Source: an uncultured Allomuricauda sp.
Lineage (GTDB): Bacteria; Bacteroidota; Bacteroidia; Flavobacteriales; Flavobacteriaceae
Assembly (NCBI RefSeq): GCF_937884665.1
Contig: NZ_CAKZYF010000167.1
Coordinates: forward strand, 1 to 49,530
Direction of reading: 5' to 3'
DNA: 49,530 bases
Of this stretch, positions 27,137 through 36,333 are shown piece by piece; within the stretch, counting starts at the first letter, position 1; every line of letters starts with the position of its first letter. Position numbers and translations under genes: made by a program. The notes beneath the pieces were generated by a model. That model was not told the DNA's origin. It saw nothing but the letters and a program-made list of their open reading frames with translations, and made no database searches.

Positions 27137-29323
27137 ATGACACTTTCTATTTGGAGGTACAGTCACATGCTGTTGGCACTTTCCTCTTCCATCTTTTTGA
27201 TACTGGCATCGCTTACGGGTCTGATTTTGGCATTTGAACCCATGGGTAATGCATTATCCCCCATTAAAAAAGCGGATTTACGGGAGATATCATTATCCAG
27301 TACCATGTCCGCTATGGATGCCCATTATGACGAAATCATTTCCCTGGAAGTTGATAAAAACGATTTTGTTGTAGCTGCTGTAGTAAATCAGACTGGAACT
27401 ACGGAAACCATTTTTGTAGACCCCCTAAGTGGAAAGAAATTGGGAAATCCAAAGGCAAAAGCAAAAATATTCCAGTTCACTACAAATCTGCACCGTTCTT
27501 TATTTCTAAAGGGCACAGGACGATTCTTTGTGGGGCTGGTATCCTTTTTGTTATGTTTGATTGCCCTAACTGGACTTCTTTTGGTCATAAAACGGCAAGG
27601 AGGTATCGCAAAACTGTTTTCCAAAGTACAGAAAGAAGGTTTTGAACTGTATTATCATGTTAGCCTGGGGCGATGGATGCTTTTTCCCATATTAATTGTG
27701 GCGCTCACAGGCGTCTATCTTTCCTTGGAAAAATTTGCAGTATTGCCCCAATCCAAGGTACAGCATCAACTGCCCGAGGCAATTTCGGAAAACATGACCG
27801 AAAAAAGAGCTTGGGAATTATCGGTTTTTCAAAACACAAGGCTCAATCAAGTCCGGAAACTGACCTATCCTTTTTCTGAATTTCCGGAAGATTATTTCGA
27901 ATTGGCCCTTGAGGACAGGGAAGTCTTGATACACCAGTACAACGGGGCCTTTTTGAGTGAAAAAAAATATCCGTTCACAACGATTGCCTCTCGATGGAGC
28001 ATGCTTTTACATACAGGCCAAGGTTCCTTTTGGTGGTCCTTGGTCCTGATTTTGGTGTGTTTGGCGTTGCTGTTCTTTATCTACTCTGGATTTGTTTTAT
28101 GGAGAAAGCGCAGTAAGAAAAGTAAAACGCTGGAACTCGTAGCAGTGGACAAAAATGAAGCAGACTTTGTCATTTTGGTAGGGTCTGAAACTGGAAATAC
28201 CTATCAATTTGCAAAAGTATTGCAAAGTGCCCTTTTGGAAGCTGGGAAATTGCCCTACATCGTAGAACTCAATCAGTATTCCCAATTTAAAAAGGCGACC
28301 CATGCCATCATCTTGACCGCTACTTATGGGGAAGGTGAAGCCCCAACCAATGCCCGTAACTTTGAAAAACTATTCCGAAACCTGAATCAAAACCAATCCC
28401 TGTATTATTCCGTGGTCGGTTTTGGATCTTTGTTATATCCGGATTACTGTGGTTTTGCCATTACCGTCGATACACTTTTACAAACCAAAGAAAAGTGGGT
28501 CGAGACACTTCCCCTCTATAAAATAAACAATCAGGATTTTAGGGCATTTCAAGACTGGAGCACTCAATGGTCTGAATCTACGGGAATCCAAATCAACCTT
28601 AAAGCGCCACCAAAAAAGAAAAAGCGATATAAGGAAAAACCGTTTCGAGTGGAACAGCCCCCAAGTCTGAACGTGGATGACACCTTCCTACTTCGATTAA
28701 GACCCTTAAAAAGGGCTAAATTCAAATCTGGGGATTTAGCTGGGATTATCGCAAGTGATGGTATGGAGCGGCAGTATTCCATTGCCAAAATAGACGGTGA
28801 TATGGTCTTAAGTGTAAAAAAGCACGAATTTGGACTTTGCTCCACCTTTTTAAGTTCGCTGGAATCCCAGGACACCCTGCCTGTTGTCCTCAAACGAAAC
28901 CCGAATTTCTATTTTCCGCACCATGCCCCCGCTGTAGTTTTGATTGCCAACGGAACTGGAATTGCGCCCTTTCTAGGTATGCTGGCAGAAAATACCGGAA
29001 ATGTTCCAACCACGCTCTTTTTGGGTCTGAGGAACGAAGCATCGTATCAATTGTATACCGATTTGCTTCATGAATATCCTCCAACACAATTGGAAATCGC
29101 TTATTCGCAAACCCATAAAAAAGAATATGTTCAAGACCTCTTAAAGGACAAATCGAAATGGGTGTCCCAACAATTGGAAGAGGGCGCCATATTTATGATT
29201 TGCGGTTCTTTATCTATGCAAAATAGCGTTTTGGAGGTGCTAGAGGGGAGCTGTAAAAAGCACCTCCAAAAACCGCTCAGTGAATTTGAAAACCAAGAAC
29301 AGTTAAAAATGGATTGTTATTGA
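27137..29323 (+). CDS. PepSY transmembrane flavodoxin / FAD-NAD(P)H reductase
   Basis: This 728-residue inner-membrane protein is a fusion. Residues 1-330 hold PepSY-associated helices (first at 10-35, others near 130-155, 175-195, 295-320) with His residues suited to haem (LHRSLFL, LHTGQGSFWW). Residues 340-480 are a flavodoxin domain (LVGSETGNTYQFAKVL and TATYGEGEAPTNA). Residues 500-728 are a ferredoxin-reductase-like module with RQYSIAK for FAD, CSTFL and GTGIAPFLGML for the nicotinamide side, ending in Tyr as in FNR-type enzymes. Related fusions resemble sulfite reductase flavoproteins and are thought to move electrons from NAD(P)H to haem or ferric compounds across the membrane. Its exact acceptor is unknown. 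It closes the operon with the ankyrin and DUF2271 genes. Confidence 0.88.
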   Translation: MTLSIWRYSHMLLALSSSIFLILASLTGLILAFEPMGNALSPIKKADLREISLSSTMSAMDAHYDEIISLEVDKNDFVVAAVVNQTGTTETIFVDPLSGKKLGNPKAKAKIFQFTTNLHRSLFLKGTGRFFVGLVSFLLCLIALTGLLLVIKRQGGIAKLFSKVQKEGFELYYHVSLGRWMLFPILIVALTGVYLSLEKFAVLPQSKVQHQLPEAISENMTEKRAWELSVFQNTRLNQVRKLTYPFSEFPEDYFELALEDREVLIHQYNGAFLSEKKYPFTTIASRWSMLLHTGQGSFWWSLVLILVCLALLFFIYSGFVLWRKRSKKSKTLELVAVDKNEADFVILVGSETGNTYQFAKVLQSALLEAGKLPYIVELNQYSQFKKATHAIILTATYGEGEAPTNARNFEKLFRNLNQNQSLYYSVVGFGSLLYPDYCGFAITVDTLLQTKEKWVETLPLYKINNQDFRAFQDWSTQWSESTGIQINLKAPPKKKKRYKEKPFRVEQPPSLNVDDTFLLRLRPLKRAKFKSGDLAGIIASDGMERQYSIAKIDGDMVLSVKKHEFGLCSTFLSSLESQDTLPVVLKRNPNFYFPHHAPAVVLIANGTGIAPFLGMLAENTGNVPTTLFLGLRNEASYQLYTDLLHEYPPTQLEIAYSQTHKKEYVQDLLKDKSKWVSQQLEEGAIFMICGSLSMQNSVLEVLEGSCKKHLQKPLSEFENQEQLKMDCY

Positions 29324-29403
29324 TTGAAAAAGGATTTATCTGCAATTGGTCCCACTTGCGGTATTGCGCTATTCAAATGCTCCAGAGCTTTTCCAAAAAC
29401 AAT

Positions 29404-29754
29404 TTAAAAATTAGAGGTGTCCGAACAGTCAATGTCATCAATGGCATCCATATTTTCATCCAGTAATCGTTGAAATTGAGCCCTTTCTGAACCTGGAACA
29501 CATTCCCTGACTTCTTCAAGTGCATCCAGATAATCTCTTGCAGCAGCGTTGGCGGCATTGCATGTGATGGCTGAAGGATTTTGACTGAAAGCGATTGAGG
29601 CTGCGACAAAAGCATCTGCTTCGTCCGCGACCCTATCTATCCATATTAATCCATTGCAATCAAGACCTGATGTCCCATTATCGTCACTGGAACATCCTAA
29701 TAAAAATAGTGTCCCTAAGGACAGTAATAATGAGGTTGTTTTACTAGTTTTCAT
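29404..29754 (-). CDS. Small hypothetical lipoprotein
   Basis: This 116-residue protein has the signal MKTSKTTSLLLSLGTLFLLG and lipobox LLGC with Cys21. The mature part has several cysteines (residues 33, 65, 84 and 109 by eye) and is acidic and alpha-helical, with blocks AVAD-like EADAFVAASIAF and NAANAAARDYLDALEEVREC. I do not recognise the family; small lipoproteins with this spacing of Cys occur in Flavobacteriia. It stands alone, convergent with the PepSY reductase gene, 80 bases away. Confidence 0.75.
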   Translation of the reverse strand: MKTSKTTSLLLSLGTLFLLGCSSDDNGTSGLDCNGLIWIDRVADEADAFVAASIAFSQNPSAITCNAANAAARDYLDALEEVRECVPGSERAQFQRLLDENMDAIDDIDCSDTSNF

Positions 29755-30079
29755 TTTACTTAATCATTAATTGTTATCATTTTATATTAATTCATTGCTT
29801 CCTCAAGAGTCAAAACTTATAATTCTTTTGTTTTTGTTTTACTATCCGTTTAATAGACGCCGGTGATTCTGAACAAGAATACTTCAGCTACTTTTCTATT
29901 TTTTAAATAAATCTTTATGAATCAGAAATCTAAAATTTCTGTAGTGTTCAGTGCATTTCTAGGGGGAGAGTAAAACAGAGCTGCACGAAACTTTTGTAAA
30001 TGTAAAGTCAGAACGTGCTTGGACAGTAATAGGTTTGTAACAAACCATATCACAAGTGTAACATCTTCCGTAAACCTAA
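29755..30079. other. Intergenic region upstream of the small lipoprotein
   Basis: 325 bases without a gene, AT rich. A perfect seven-base inverted repeat CAGAAAT/ATTTCTG with a five-base loop is at 29923-29941; it could be an operator or a weak hairpin. No T-run follows on the minus strand, so it is not an obvious terminator for the sensor-kinase gene that ends at 30080. Confidence 0.5.
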
Positions 30080-32848
30080 TTAAATAGGGGTTTTACCAAC
30101 GTATTCCGAAGGCGTGCTTTTGTATTTTTCCTTAAAGACCTTGATAAAATAAGAGGGGGAATTGAAGCCTGATTGATACGCGATTTCCTTTATGGATAGT
30201 TTTGAATCGTTCAACAGGGTCTTGGCCAGTAAAAGACGTTCCGTTCTGATCAGTTCGGCCGGAGTTTTATCGATTATTTTTTTCATGTTGCGGTGCAACT
30301 GCATACGACTCATTCCAATATCACTGGCGAACTTTTCGGCATTAAAGGTAGCATCCGTGAGACGGTTTTGAAAAATCTGTTGAACACGCTGTAAAAAATC
30401 TTCTTCCGCAGTAGTGATCCCATCGGCGTCAGCATCAAATAAGGTATTCTTCTGATATCGATCTCGAAGCAACTTTCGCAATGCGATACGTTGCGCAATT
30501 ACCAATTCCAATTTCTCCAGACTGAACGGTTTGGTTATGTAAGCATCTGCACCCGTCCCCAATCCCACCAATTCATCTCGTTCATCACTTTTGGCGGTTA
30601 ACAAAACAACAGGAATATGAGCCGTTTTGGAATTGTTTTTTACTTTTCTACAAAGTTCAATACCGTTCATTACAGGCATCATCACGTCGCTGATTATCAA
30701 ATCTGGCAACCATTTAAAGGCAATATCCCAACCTATTTTACCATTTTTTGCGGTCTTTACGCGGTATTTTTTACGAAGCCTATCATTCAAAAATTGAAGT
30801 AATTCCAAGTTATCCTCAACTACTAGCACACTTCGTGCACTCACTAGGGAAGCTCCATGAACTCCTTCCTGTACCGACACTTTTTCAGCGACCGGGATGC
30901 TATCTTTTCCTTTTTCTAACTTTGGTTTTGGTCCTTTTTCGATATCCTCCAAAGGAATTGTAACCCTAAAAACACTGCCCTGGTCCGGGACACTTTCAAC
31001 CGAAATAGTGCCTTGGTGCAAGGCTATCAATTCCTTCACTATTGAAAGGCCTATCCCTGAACCGGGTTGGGTCTCGTCTTTTTCGGACACTTGATAAAAA
31101 CGATCAAATATTTTTAGTTGGTCCTCCGCTTTGATTCCCATACCCGTATCTGAAACTTTAATTTCCAACTGGTCCTTTTCAATCTGCGCGTGAAGGCCAA
31201 TAGCGCCCTCTTTGTCCGTAAATTTTAGGGCATTTGACAACAAGTTGTTCACGCAAGTCTCCAAAACACTGTGATCGTATAATGCGGTCAGGCCATAATC
31301 ATCCAAATCAACTTTGAAGACGATTTCCTTGCTTTGTGCGTATGATTTGAACTGGATGGACAAATCCTCCAACTGAGATATCGGGTTGCCCCTTTTTGGA
31401 TTGATCTTCATGGTTTTCGACTCCAATTTGGAAAGGGCCAACAAATCCTCAATGAGGTTGGTCAATCGTTTTGTGTTGTTTTGGATTATGGATAAGTCTG
31501 CGTCTGAGATTGGATTTTTATCGAGCAACGCCTCTTCCACGGGAACTCTGATAAGGGTCAGTGGAGTTCTGAATTCGTGGGAAATATTTTCAAAAAGTCT
31601 TGATTTTAGAACGTCCAATTGCTTCAAAGATTCTTTTTCCTTTTTTGCCAATCCGAGGGCCAGCCTATTTTCAGAAGCCACTTTTTCCTTTAACTTATTT
31701 TGATAGCTGATTACTCCAAAGAATACCGCGGTCTCTATCACAACCATTTTCAAAAGAAAAACAGCATCACCGAGGTAAACTGAAATCACAGAGCCCAAAT
31801 TTATCAATAGCGTTCCAATCAATGTGATAATTGCAATCCTATCAGGCTTATTGAAGAACATCAAACCTACAAGGATCAATCCGTTTATTGTAGCTAAGGT
31901 GTAGAAGGTATTCAATATTTGAAAACGTCCTGGAAGGAAGGGAAAGACAAGCATCGATGTTAGGTTCAAAACTGAAAAAACGGCGATACAGACAAGACTA
32001 TACTTCGCATATTTATATATGCGTTTGAATTTATTCGGCACATCAAGGAATGCATAAATAAAATAATAGTAGGTGAACAATATCCCAAAACGCGTAGCTT
32101 GGTTTATGTAAAAATACAGCTCAGGAAGCGTCTGATTGTACCAATTCATGGGCACAATCAATCGATTGCCATAGTATAAGACCACCATGAACAAATACAG
32201 ACTATAGGTTAAAAAAGCATTGTTTTTGTTGATTAGAAAGCCAATGAAAAACAATAAAAACGACATCAGGGCAACACCTACATAAAAGTGATATTCTCGG
32301 CCTTCTAAAGATTTAATGGCCAAGGTGCTCACAATCGCTTCCCGATTGTCGGTATAAACAAAAATTGGTCTTCTTCGCTTGATACCTGACGACCAGTGTA
32401 CCAATATATCCTCTTTGAGATAAAAGTATTTCGTATGGTCAATGCCTTGATTATAAACGTATGCAATAAATTTTTCGGCATTGGTATTCAAGTATTGCGG
32501 CAGGCTTTCCATCAAACCTATGGGCAACCGTTGATATTGCTTTTCCCGAGGTACAAAAAGGGTTCCATTTCCTGTATCAAGAGATTGAATCATCAAGGTA
32601 TCGGTTTGGTCAAAAGGCGGGATTTTAAACCGATACCAAATGGTTGCCTCAAAATTTGGTTCAATTTCAGCCAAATCGGTAAACTTCTGCTCTTGAACCG
32701 TATTAAAATCAAGATTTCTTGTACTATCTTGAAAAATCTGTAGTTCCATGACATAGTACCAATTATCGGCCCTCATGCCCTTTTTCTTGTTCTGCGCTAC
32801 AAGTGACATGGAAAACACAGCAAATGCCATAAGCCATAATCGGTTCAT
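30080..32848 (-). CDS. Hybrid two-component sensor kinase/response regulator with AraC domain
   Basis: This is a 922-residue one-protein signalling system. After the signal peptide, residues about 22-185 form a 7TMR-DISM extracellular domain, and 190-385 hold seven helices. A coiled coil and HisKA domain follow with His424 (ENISHEFRTPLTL), then HATPase motifs: N-box NNLLSNALKF, G1 SDTGMGIK, F FDRFYQ and G2 GSGIGLSIVK. The receiver domain has phosphoacceptor Asp721 (IISDVMMPVMNG) and a conserved Lys (ITKPFS). The C-terminal 105 residues are an AraC-type helix-turn-helix (FASDIGMSRMQLHRNM and SIKEIAYQSGFNSPSYF). All key residues seem present. Target genes are not visible; the receptor gene next to it (33008) is a candidate. 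Upstream is a 45-base imperfect hairpin (32919-32963). Confidence 0.93.
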   Translation of the reverse strand: MNRLWLMAFAVFSMSLVAQNKKKGMRADNWYYVMELQIFQDSTRNLDFNTVQEQKFTDLAEIEPNFEATIWYRFKIPPFDQTDTLMIQSLDTGNGTLFVPREKQYQRLPIGLMESLPQYLNTNAEKFIAYVYNQGIDHTKYFYLKEDILVHWSSGIKRRRPIFVYTDNREAIVSTLAIKSLEGREYHFYVGVALMSFLLFFIGFLINKNNAFLTYSLYLFMVVLYYGNRLIVPMNWYNQTLPELYFYINQATRFGILFTYYYFIYAFLDVPNKFKRIYKYAKYSLVCIAVFSVLNLTSMLVFPFLPGRFQILNTFYTLATINGLILVGLMFFNKPDRIAIITLIGTLLINLGSVISVYLGDAVFLLKMVVIETAVFFGVISYQNKLKEKVASENRLALGLAKKEKESLKQLDVLKSRLFENISHEFRTPLTLIRVPVEEALLDKNPISDADLSIIQNNTKRLTNLIEDLLALSKLESKTMKINPKRGNPISQLEDLSIQFKSYAQSKEIVFKVDLDDYGLTALYDHSVLETCVNNLLSNALKFTDKEGAIGLHAQIEKDQLEIKVSDTGMGIKAEDQLKIFDRFYQVSEKDETQPGSGIGLSIVKELIALHQGTISVESVPDQGSVFRVTIPLEDIEKGPKPKLEKGKDSIPVAEKVSVQEGVHGASLVSARSVLVVEDNLELLQFLNDRLRKKYRVKTAKNGKIGWDIAFKWLPDLIISDVMMPVMNGIELCRKVKNNSKTAHIPVVLLTAKSDERDELVGLGTGADAYITKPFSLEKLELVIAQRIALRKLLRDRYQKNTLFDADADGITTAEEDFLQRVQQIFQNRLTDATFNAEKFASDIGMSRMQLHRNMKKIIDKTPAELIRTERLLLAKTLLNDSKLSIKEIAYQSGFNSPSYFIKVFKEKYKSTPSEYVGKTPI

Positions 32849-32918
32849 AACTCCCCTATCAAGTTAATATTATGCTTGCCTTTTCTAAAGATACTAAAGC
32901 GGTCCGTAAAATGGTAAT

Positions 32919-32963
32919 CCCCGATTTTACCTTAAGTTAATTCAACTTTAGATAAAATCAGGG
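32919..32963. repeat. 20-base imperfect inverted repeat between the sensor kinase and the receptor genes
   Basis: CCCCGATTTTACCTTAAGTT (32919-32938) and AACTTTAGATAAAATCAGGG (32944-32963) pair at 17 of 20 positions with a five-base loop. It lies 71 bases before the kinase start and 45 after the receptor stop. With no T-run it fits a hairpin terminator poorly; it may be an operator. Confidence 0.6.
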
Positions 32964-33007
32964 ATAATAGATTTGGAATTTACCGTACCCCCTAGTTCTA
33001 AAAAAAT

Positions 33008-35419
33008 CTAGTTCACCCGCTCTTGTTCATCTTCCGATCCATACCCCCGTTCTTTTCTTTGGGTGCCTCCGCCAAAATTGTAGCGCAAGGACAAAGACCC
33101 GATGTTTCCTTCAGACTGATAAATCCAATCCAGACCTGCATTGTTATTTGGAAGTGTGGAATCAAATTGTAAGAAAGAGTTTCTATCCAAAATATCCCTA
33201 AAACTAAAAGCCAACTGCCACTGCTCCGAAATCTTATAGGAAGCACCAAAGTTCAGTCCAATGGCCCCGTCACTTTGGGAAAGGCCAAGAATCCTAGGTG
33301 TTATCCAAGTTGCGGAAAAATCTACTTTCAAAGCATTAGAAAACTCATACTGTACGTTTCCGTTAAGGTTGGCATACCAATTGATCTGGGGCAAGGGTAC
33401 ATTATCAATTCGGGGAACCTCTTGCTGCCAAAGTCCGCTAAGGGTATAGTTTGCGGTAAGATTTTTGGAAAACCGAATAGGAAAAGATACGGTGGCAGTA
33501 AATAATTTGCGGTCATCCAAAGGTTGCGGATTTAGAACGACCGAACTAAAATCCTCTGAAAAATTGGGAGTGCCGAGCCACGCATTCGGGTTGTTTTCAT
33601 CTGTGAATTGAAATGTAAGTTGTTTCCTTTTATGTCCCAAGGTATACGAAATCGATCTTGAGGTCACCGGACGTATTGCCGTATTTCCTGTCACAATGGT
33701 GGAAGAATTGAAGAAGAAAAAGGCCGGGGCCAGGGTTGTGAAGTTGGGCCGCGTAATGCGTTCCCCGTAGGAAAGCGACATATTCCAATGGCGTTTGGGT
33801 TTATGGGAAATCCTGAAACTTGGAAAAAACTGCCCCCTATCCAAAATTACGCTTGCTTCCTCCCCGATTGTGGTCAACTGGGAATCCGTATATTCGAAAC
33901 GCAAGCCGGCATTTATATCAGTTTTCTCAGAAATTTTTAGGTTCAAATCGCCATAGGCCGCCCAAATGTCCTCATCCAAGTTGCGAATCCTTGATAATGC
34001 TTCATCTGGCACGGGAATGCCAGAGGCCACATCAAATACAGATACTGCGTTGGTGAAGTTGGAAACAGTGCCTTTTACCCCAAAACCTAAACCGGAGCTT
34101 TCACCTAAAGGCGTATCAAAATCAATTTTCGCTACATGAAATTCAACCTCTGTACCGGCTTCGGACAAAAACTCACGAGTAGCCGGTACATTCGCCTGAA
34201 TCCGGTTTTCAGAATAGGTGGCGTCATTGGTGTTCGAGTAATCCAAATAATCATATACCAGTCCTAGACTGGATTTTTTCCCTATTTTGAAGTCCACGTA
34301 TGCACTGGCCAAATAATGGTTCCAGTTATTTATTTCTGTGCTGATCAAATCCTCGGTAAAGAGGGTTTGGCCATTTTCAGTTCCTACCGTTCGGGAAAAC
34401 GCATCCAAGTCCCATGTATTTCTTCGAAACTTAAATTCCCCTCCTATTTCCATCTTGGGCGTTAGGGTATAGGAACCACCAAGACGTATTTGCGTCAGTC
34501 CCGTGAAGGCATCGCGTGCGCTATCCAAATCTTCAAAAAACCGATTACCATCCAATTCATAGCGCTTATCAATAAATGTTGGTTGTTCATTGAAATCGTT
34601 ATTATTGGCAAAAGACAAGAAAACACCAACACGTCTTCCAGTATAATAGACATCACCTGAACCTCCATATTTAACATTATCGCCATAGCCACCATTTGTT
34701 ACGAAACTTCCACTGTATCCTTCATTTTCTGCATTCTCCTTCATTATTATGTTAACGATGCCTGCGGTTCCCTCCGCATCATAACTCGCAGGAGGATTCG
34801 TAATCAACTCCAACTTTTCAATATTGGAGGATGGTAGGCCATCCAACATTTGCATCAGAGCACCCCCGGTCATTCTTGTACGTTTACCGTTTATATATAT
34901 TATGGTGCCTTCCTTACCCAGCATGCCAACAACCCCATTTACACGGTTCACGGTCATTCCAGGGGCGGTCTCAATTACCCCCAGCGCAGAAGCGCCCGTA
35001 TTTATGGCACTACTTTGTACATTGACCACGGTACGGTCTTCTTGTCTTTCAAACAAATTTCTGCGGGCCACAAGTTCAACCTCATCAAGTTGCTGTGTAT
35101 CTTCTTTTAGGACTAGGGCATTTGGCATTTCTATTTTAGTCTGTCCCCCAAGAAGATATGGACCCAAAATAAGATCAGCATAGCCCAAGGAAGATACATT
35201 TAAAAGAAAGCTTCCCTCTCGTTCGGTTTCCAGTTTGAAAATACCGGTTTCATCACTTATGGCCCCGGTCACCAATATAGAATCCGCTGATTGCAACAAC
35301 AATACGTTGGCAAAGGGCACAGCTTGTTGATACACATCTATAATCTTTCCTGAAATCTGATTTTGACCTTGTAGCAGAAGTACCTGTCCCAAAAACAAAA
35401 GTGTGTTTATTTTTTTCAT
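33008..35419 (-). CDS. Outer-membrane beta-barrel receptor (TonB-receptor-like, OMP_b-brl_3 type)
   Basis: I place the start at 35419 (signal peptide MKKINTLLFLGQVLLLQG), not at the upstream in-frame ATG at 35512, which would add 31 residues of non-signal sequence. The protein is then about 803 residues. It has a carboxypeptidase-regulatory domain (ISGKIIDVYQQAVPFANVLL), a plug-like section (VNRVNGVVGMLGKEGTIIYI, then PSSNIEKLELITNPPASYDA) and a barrel of outer-membrane beta-barrel family type to the end. No TonB box was confirmed. It lies between a hybrid kinase and a LytTR regulator, either of which may control it. The substrate is unknown. Confidence 0.85.
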   Translation of the reverse strand: MKKINTLLFLGQVLLLQGQNQISGKIIDVYQQAVPFANVLLLQSADSILVTGAISDETGIFKLETEREGSFLLNVSSLGYADLILGPYLLGGQTKIEMPNALVLKEDTQQLDEVELVARRNLFERQEDRTVVNVQSSAINTGASALGVIETAPGMTVNRVNGVVGMLGKEGTIIYINGKRTRMTGGALMQMLDGLPSSNIEKLELITNPPASYDAEGTAGIVNIIMKENAENEGYSGSFVTNGGYGDNVKYGGSGDVYYTGRRVGVFLSFANNNDFNEQPTFIDKRYELDGNRFFEDLDSARDAFTGLTQIRLGGSYTLTPKMEIGGEFKFRRNTWDLDAFSRTVGTENGQTLFTEDLISTEINNWNHYLASAYVDFKIGKKSSLGLVYDYLDYSNTNDATYSENRIQANVPATREFLSEAGTEVEFHVAKIDFDTPLGESSGLGFGVKGTVSNFTNAVSVFDVASGIPVPDEALSRIRNLDEDIWAAYGDLNLKISEKTDINAGLRFEYTDSQLTTIGEEASVILDRGQFFPSFRISHKPKRHWNMSLSYGERITRPNFTTLAPAFFFFNSSTIVTGNTAIRPVTSRSISYTLGHKRKQLTFQFTDENNPNAWLGTPNFSEDFSSVVLNPQPLDDRKLFTATVSFPIRFSKNLTANYTLSGLWQQEVPRIDNVPLPQINWYANLNGNVQYEFSNALKVDFSATWITPRILGLSQSDGAIGLNFGASYKISEQWQLAFSFRDILDRNSFLQFDSTLPNNNAGLDWIYQSEGNIGSLSLRYNFGGGTQRKERGYGSEDEQERVN

Positions 35420-35616
35420 TCCAATATTGTTTTGGACGAAGCTAGCGCGACAAGAAGGCCCAAAACCCACTAAAGTGACGAACGGCGGATAAGTTGGTAC
35501 AGACAAAACCATCGTAGCGACTTGGTGTCTTCAAAAACCAAAAAAAACCAGGCAGCAGTACAAGAAGACTTTCTACCCATCCAGATGCGATCAATTCAAA
35601 AGTGAAACGAGGTAAT

Positions 35617-36333
35617 TTAAATCTGATTTTTACCCAAACGGTCTAGAACATCATCTTTGTACATCTTTCCGATAGGTATGGATTTTCGTCCAAGCACCAG
35701 ATAGGTGTGCGTATAGTTGGATATACGTGTTAGGTTCACCAAATAGGAACGGTGTACCCGCAAGAAAATGGACTCGGGAAGTTTTTCCTCCATTTGCCCC
35801 ATACTTACCAAAGTGATATAATTTTTGGACGGGGTAACTATTTTAACGTGGTTTTTAAGACTCTCAACGTATTCGATATCACCCAGTTCAATTTTTACAT
35901 TTTCCCGCTCACTTTTGATATAAATAAAGGGGTCCTGAACAAGTTGATATTTTTCTGCTACCTGGGTCTGGTCCGTATTGTTTTTGAAACGCCGTAGTTT
36001 GGCGATAGCACGCATCATATTTTCCAAAGAGATAGGTTTTAGGAGATAGTCCACAACATCCAGTTCAAAACCTTCCATGGCAAAATCACGATGTGCGGTG
36101 GTGATAATGACACAAGGGGGATTTTTCAGTGCTTTTAAAAAAGAGAGCCCATCCAACTTCGGCATCTCAATATCCAAAAACATAACATCTACCTTATTTT
36201 TACCTAGAAGTTCAAAGGCTTTTGAAGCGCTACGGCAAGAACCCACGTGCCTTAAATCGGGAAATTCTTTTACATGTTGTTCCAAAACCTTTATGGCAAA
36301 AGGCTCGTCATCCACTATTAAACAATTAAACAT
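35617..36333 (-). CDS. LytTR-type response regulator
   Basis: This 238-residue protein has a receiver domain (about 1-120) with phosphoacceptor Asp54 (VMFLDIEMPKLDG), the acidic pair DDEP near the start and a Lys (LLKPI) near 105. A LytTR DNA-binding domain follows (about 135-235; IEYVESLKNHVKIVT and FLRVHRSYLVNLTRI). Its start lies eight bases inside the original end of the LytS-type kinase gene, so kinase and regulator were built as one unit. The upstream kinase is now interrupted by two TAG codons, which leaves this regulator without an obviously working partner in the window. Confidence 0.93.
   Translation of the reverse strand: MFNCLIVDDEPFAIKVLEQHVKEFPDLRHVGSCRSASKAFELLGKNKVDVMFLDIEMPKLDGLSFLKALKNPPCVIITTAHRDFAMEGFELDVVDYLLKPISLENMMRAIAKLRRFKNNTDQTQVAEKYQLVQDPFIYIKSERENVKIELGDIEYVESLKNHVKIVTPSKNYITLVSMGQMEEKLPESIFLRVHRSYLVNLTRISNYTHTYLVLGRKSIPIGKMYKDDVLDRLGKNQI

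Noticed and set aside
35420..35512. The upstream ATG at 35512 as start of the outer-membrane receptor
   Set aside because: It adds 31 residues without signal features before a perfect signal peptide that starts at 35419.
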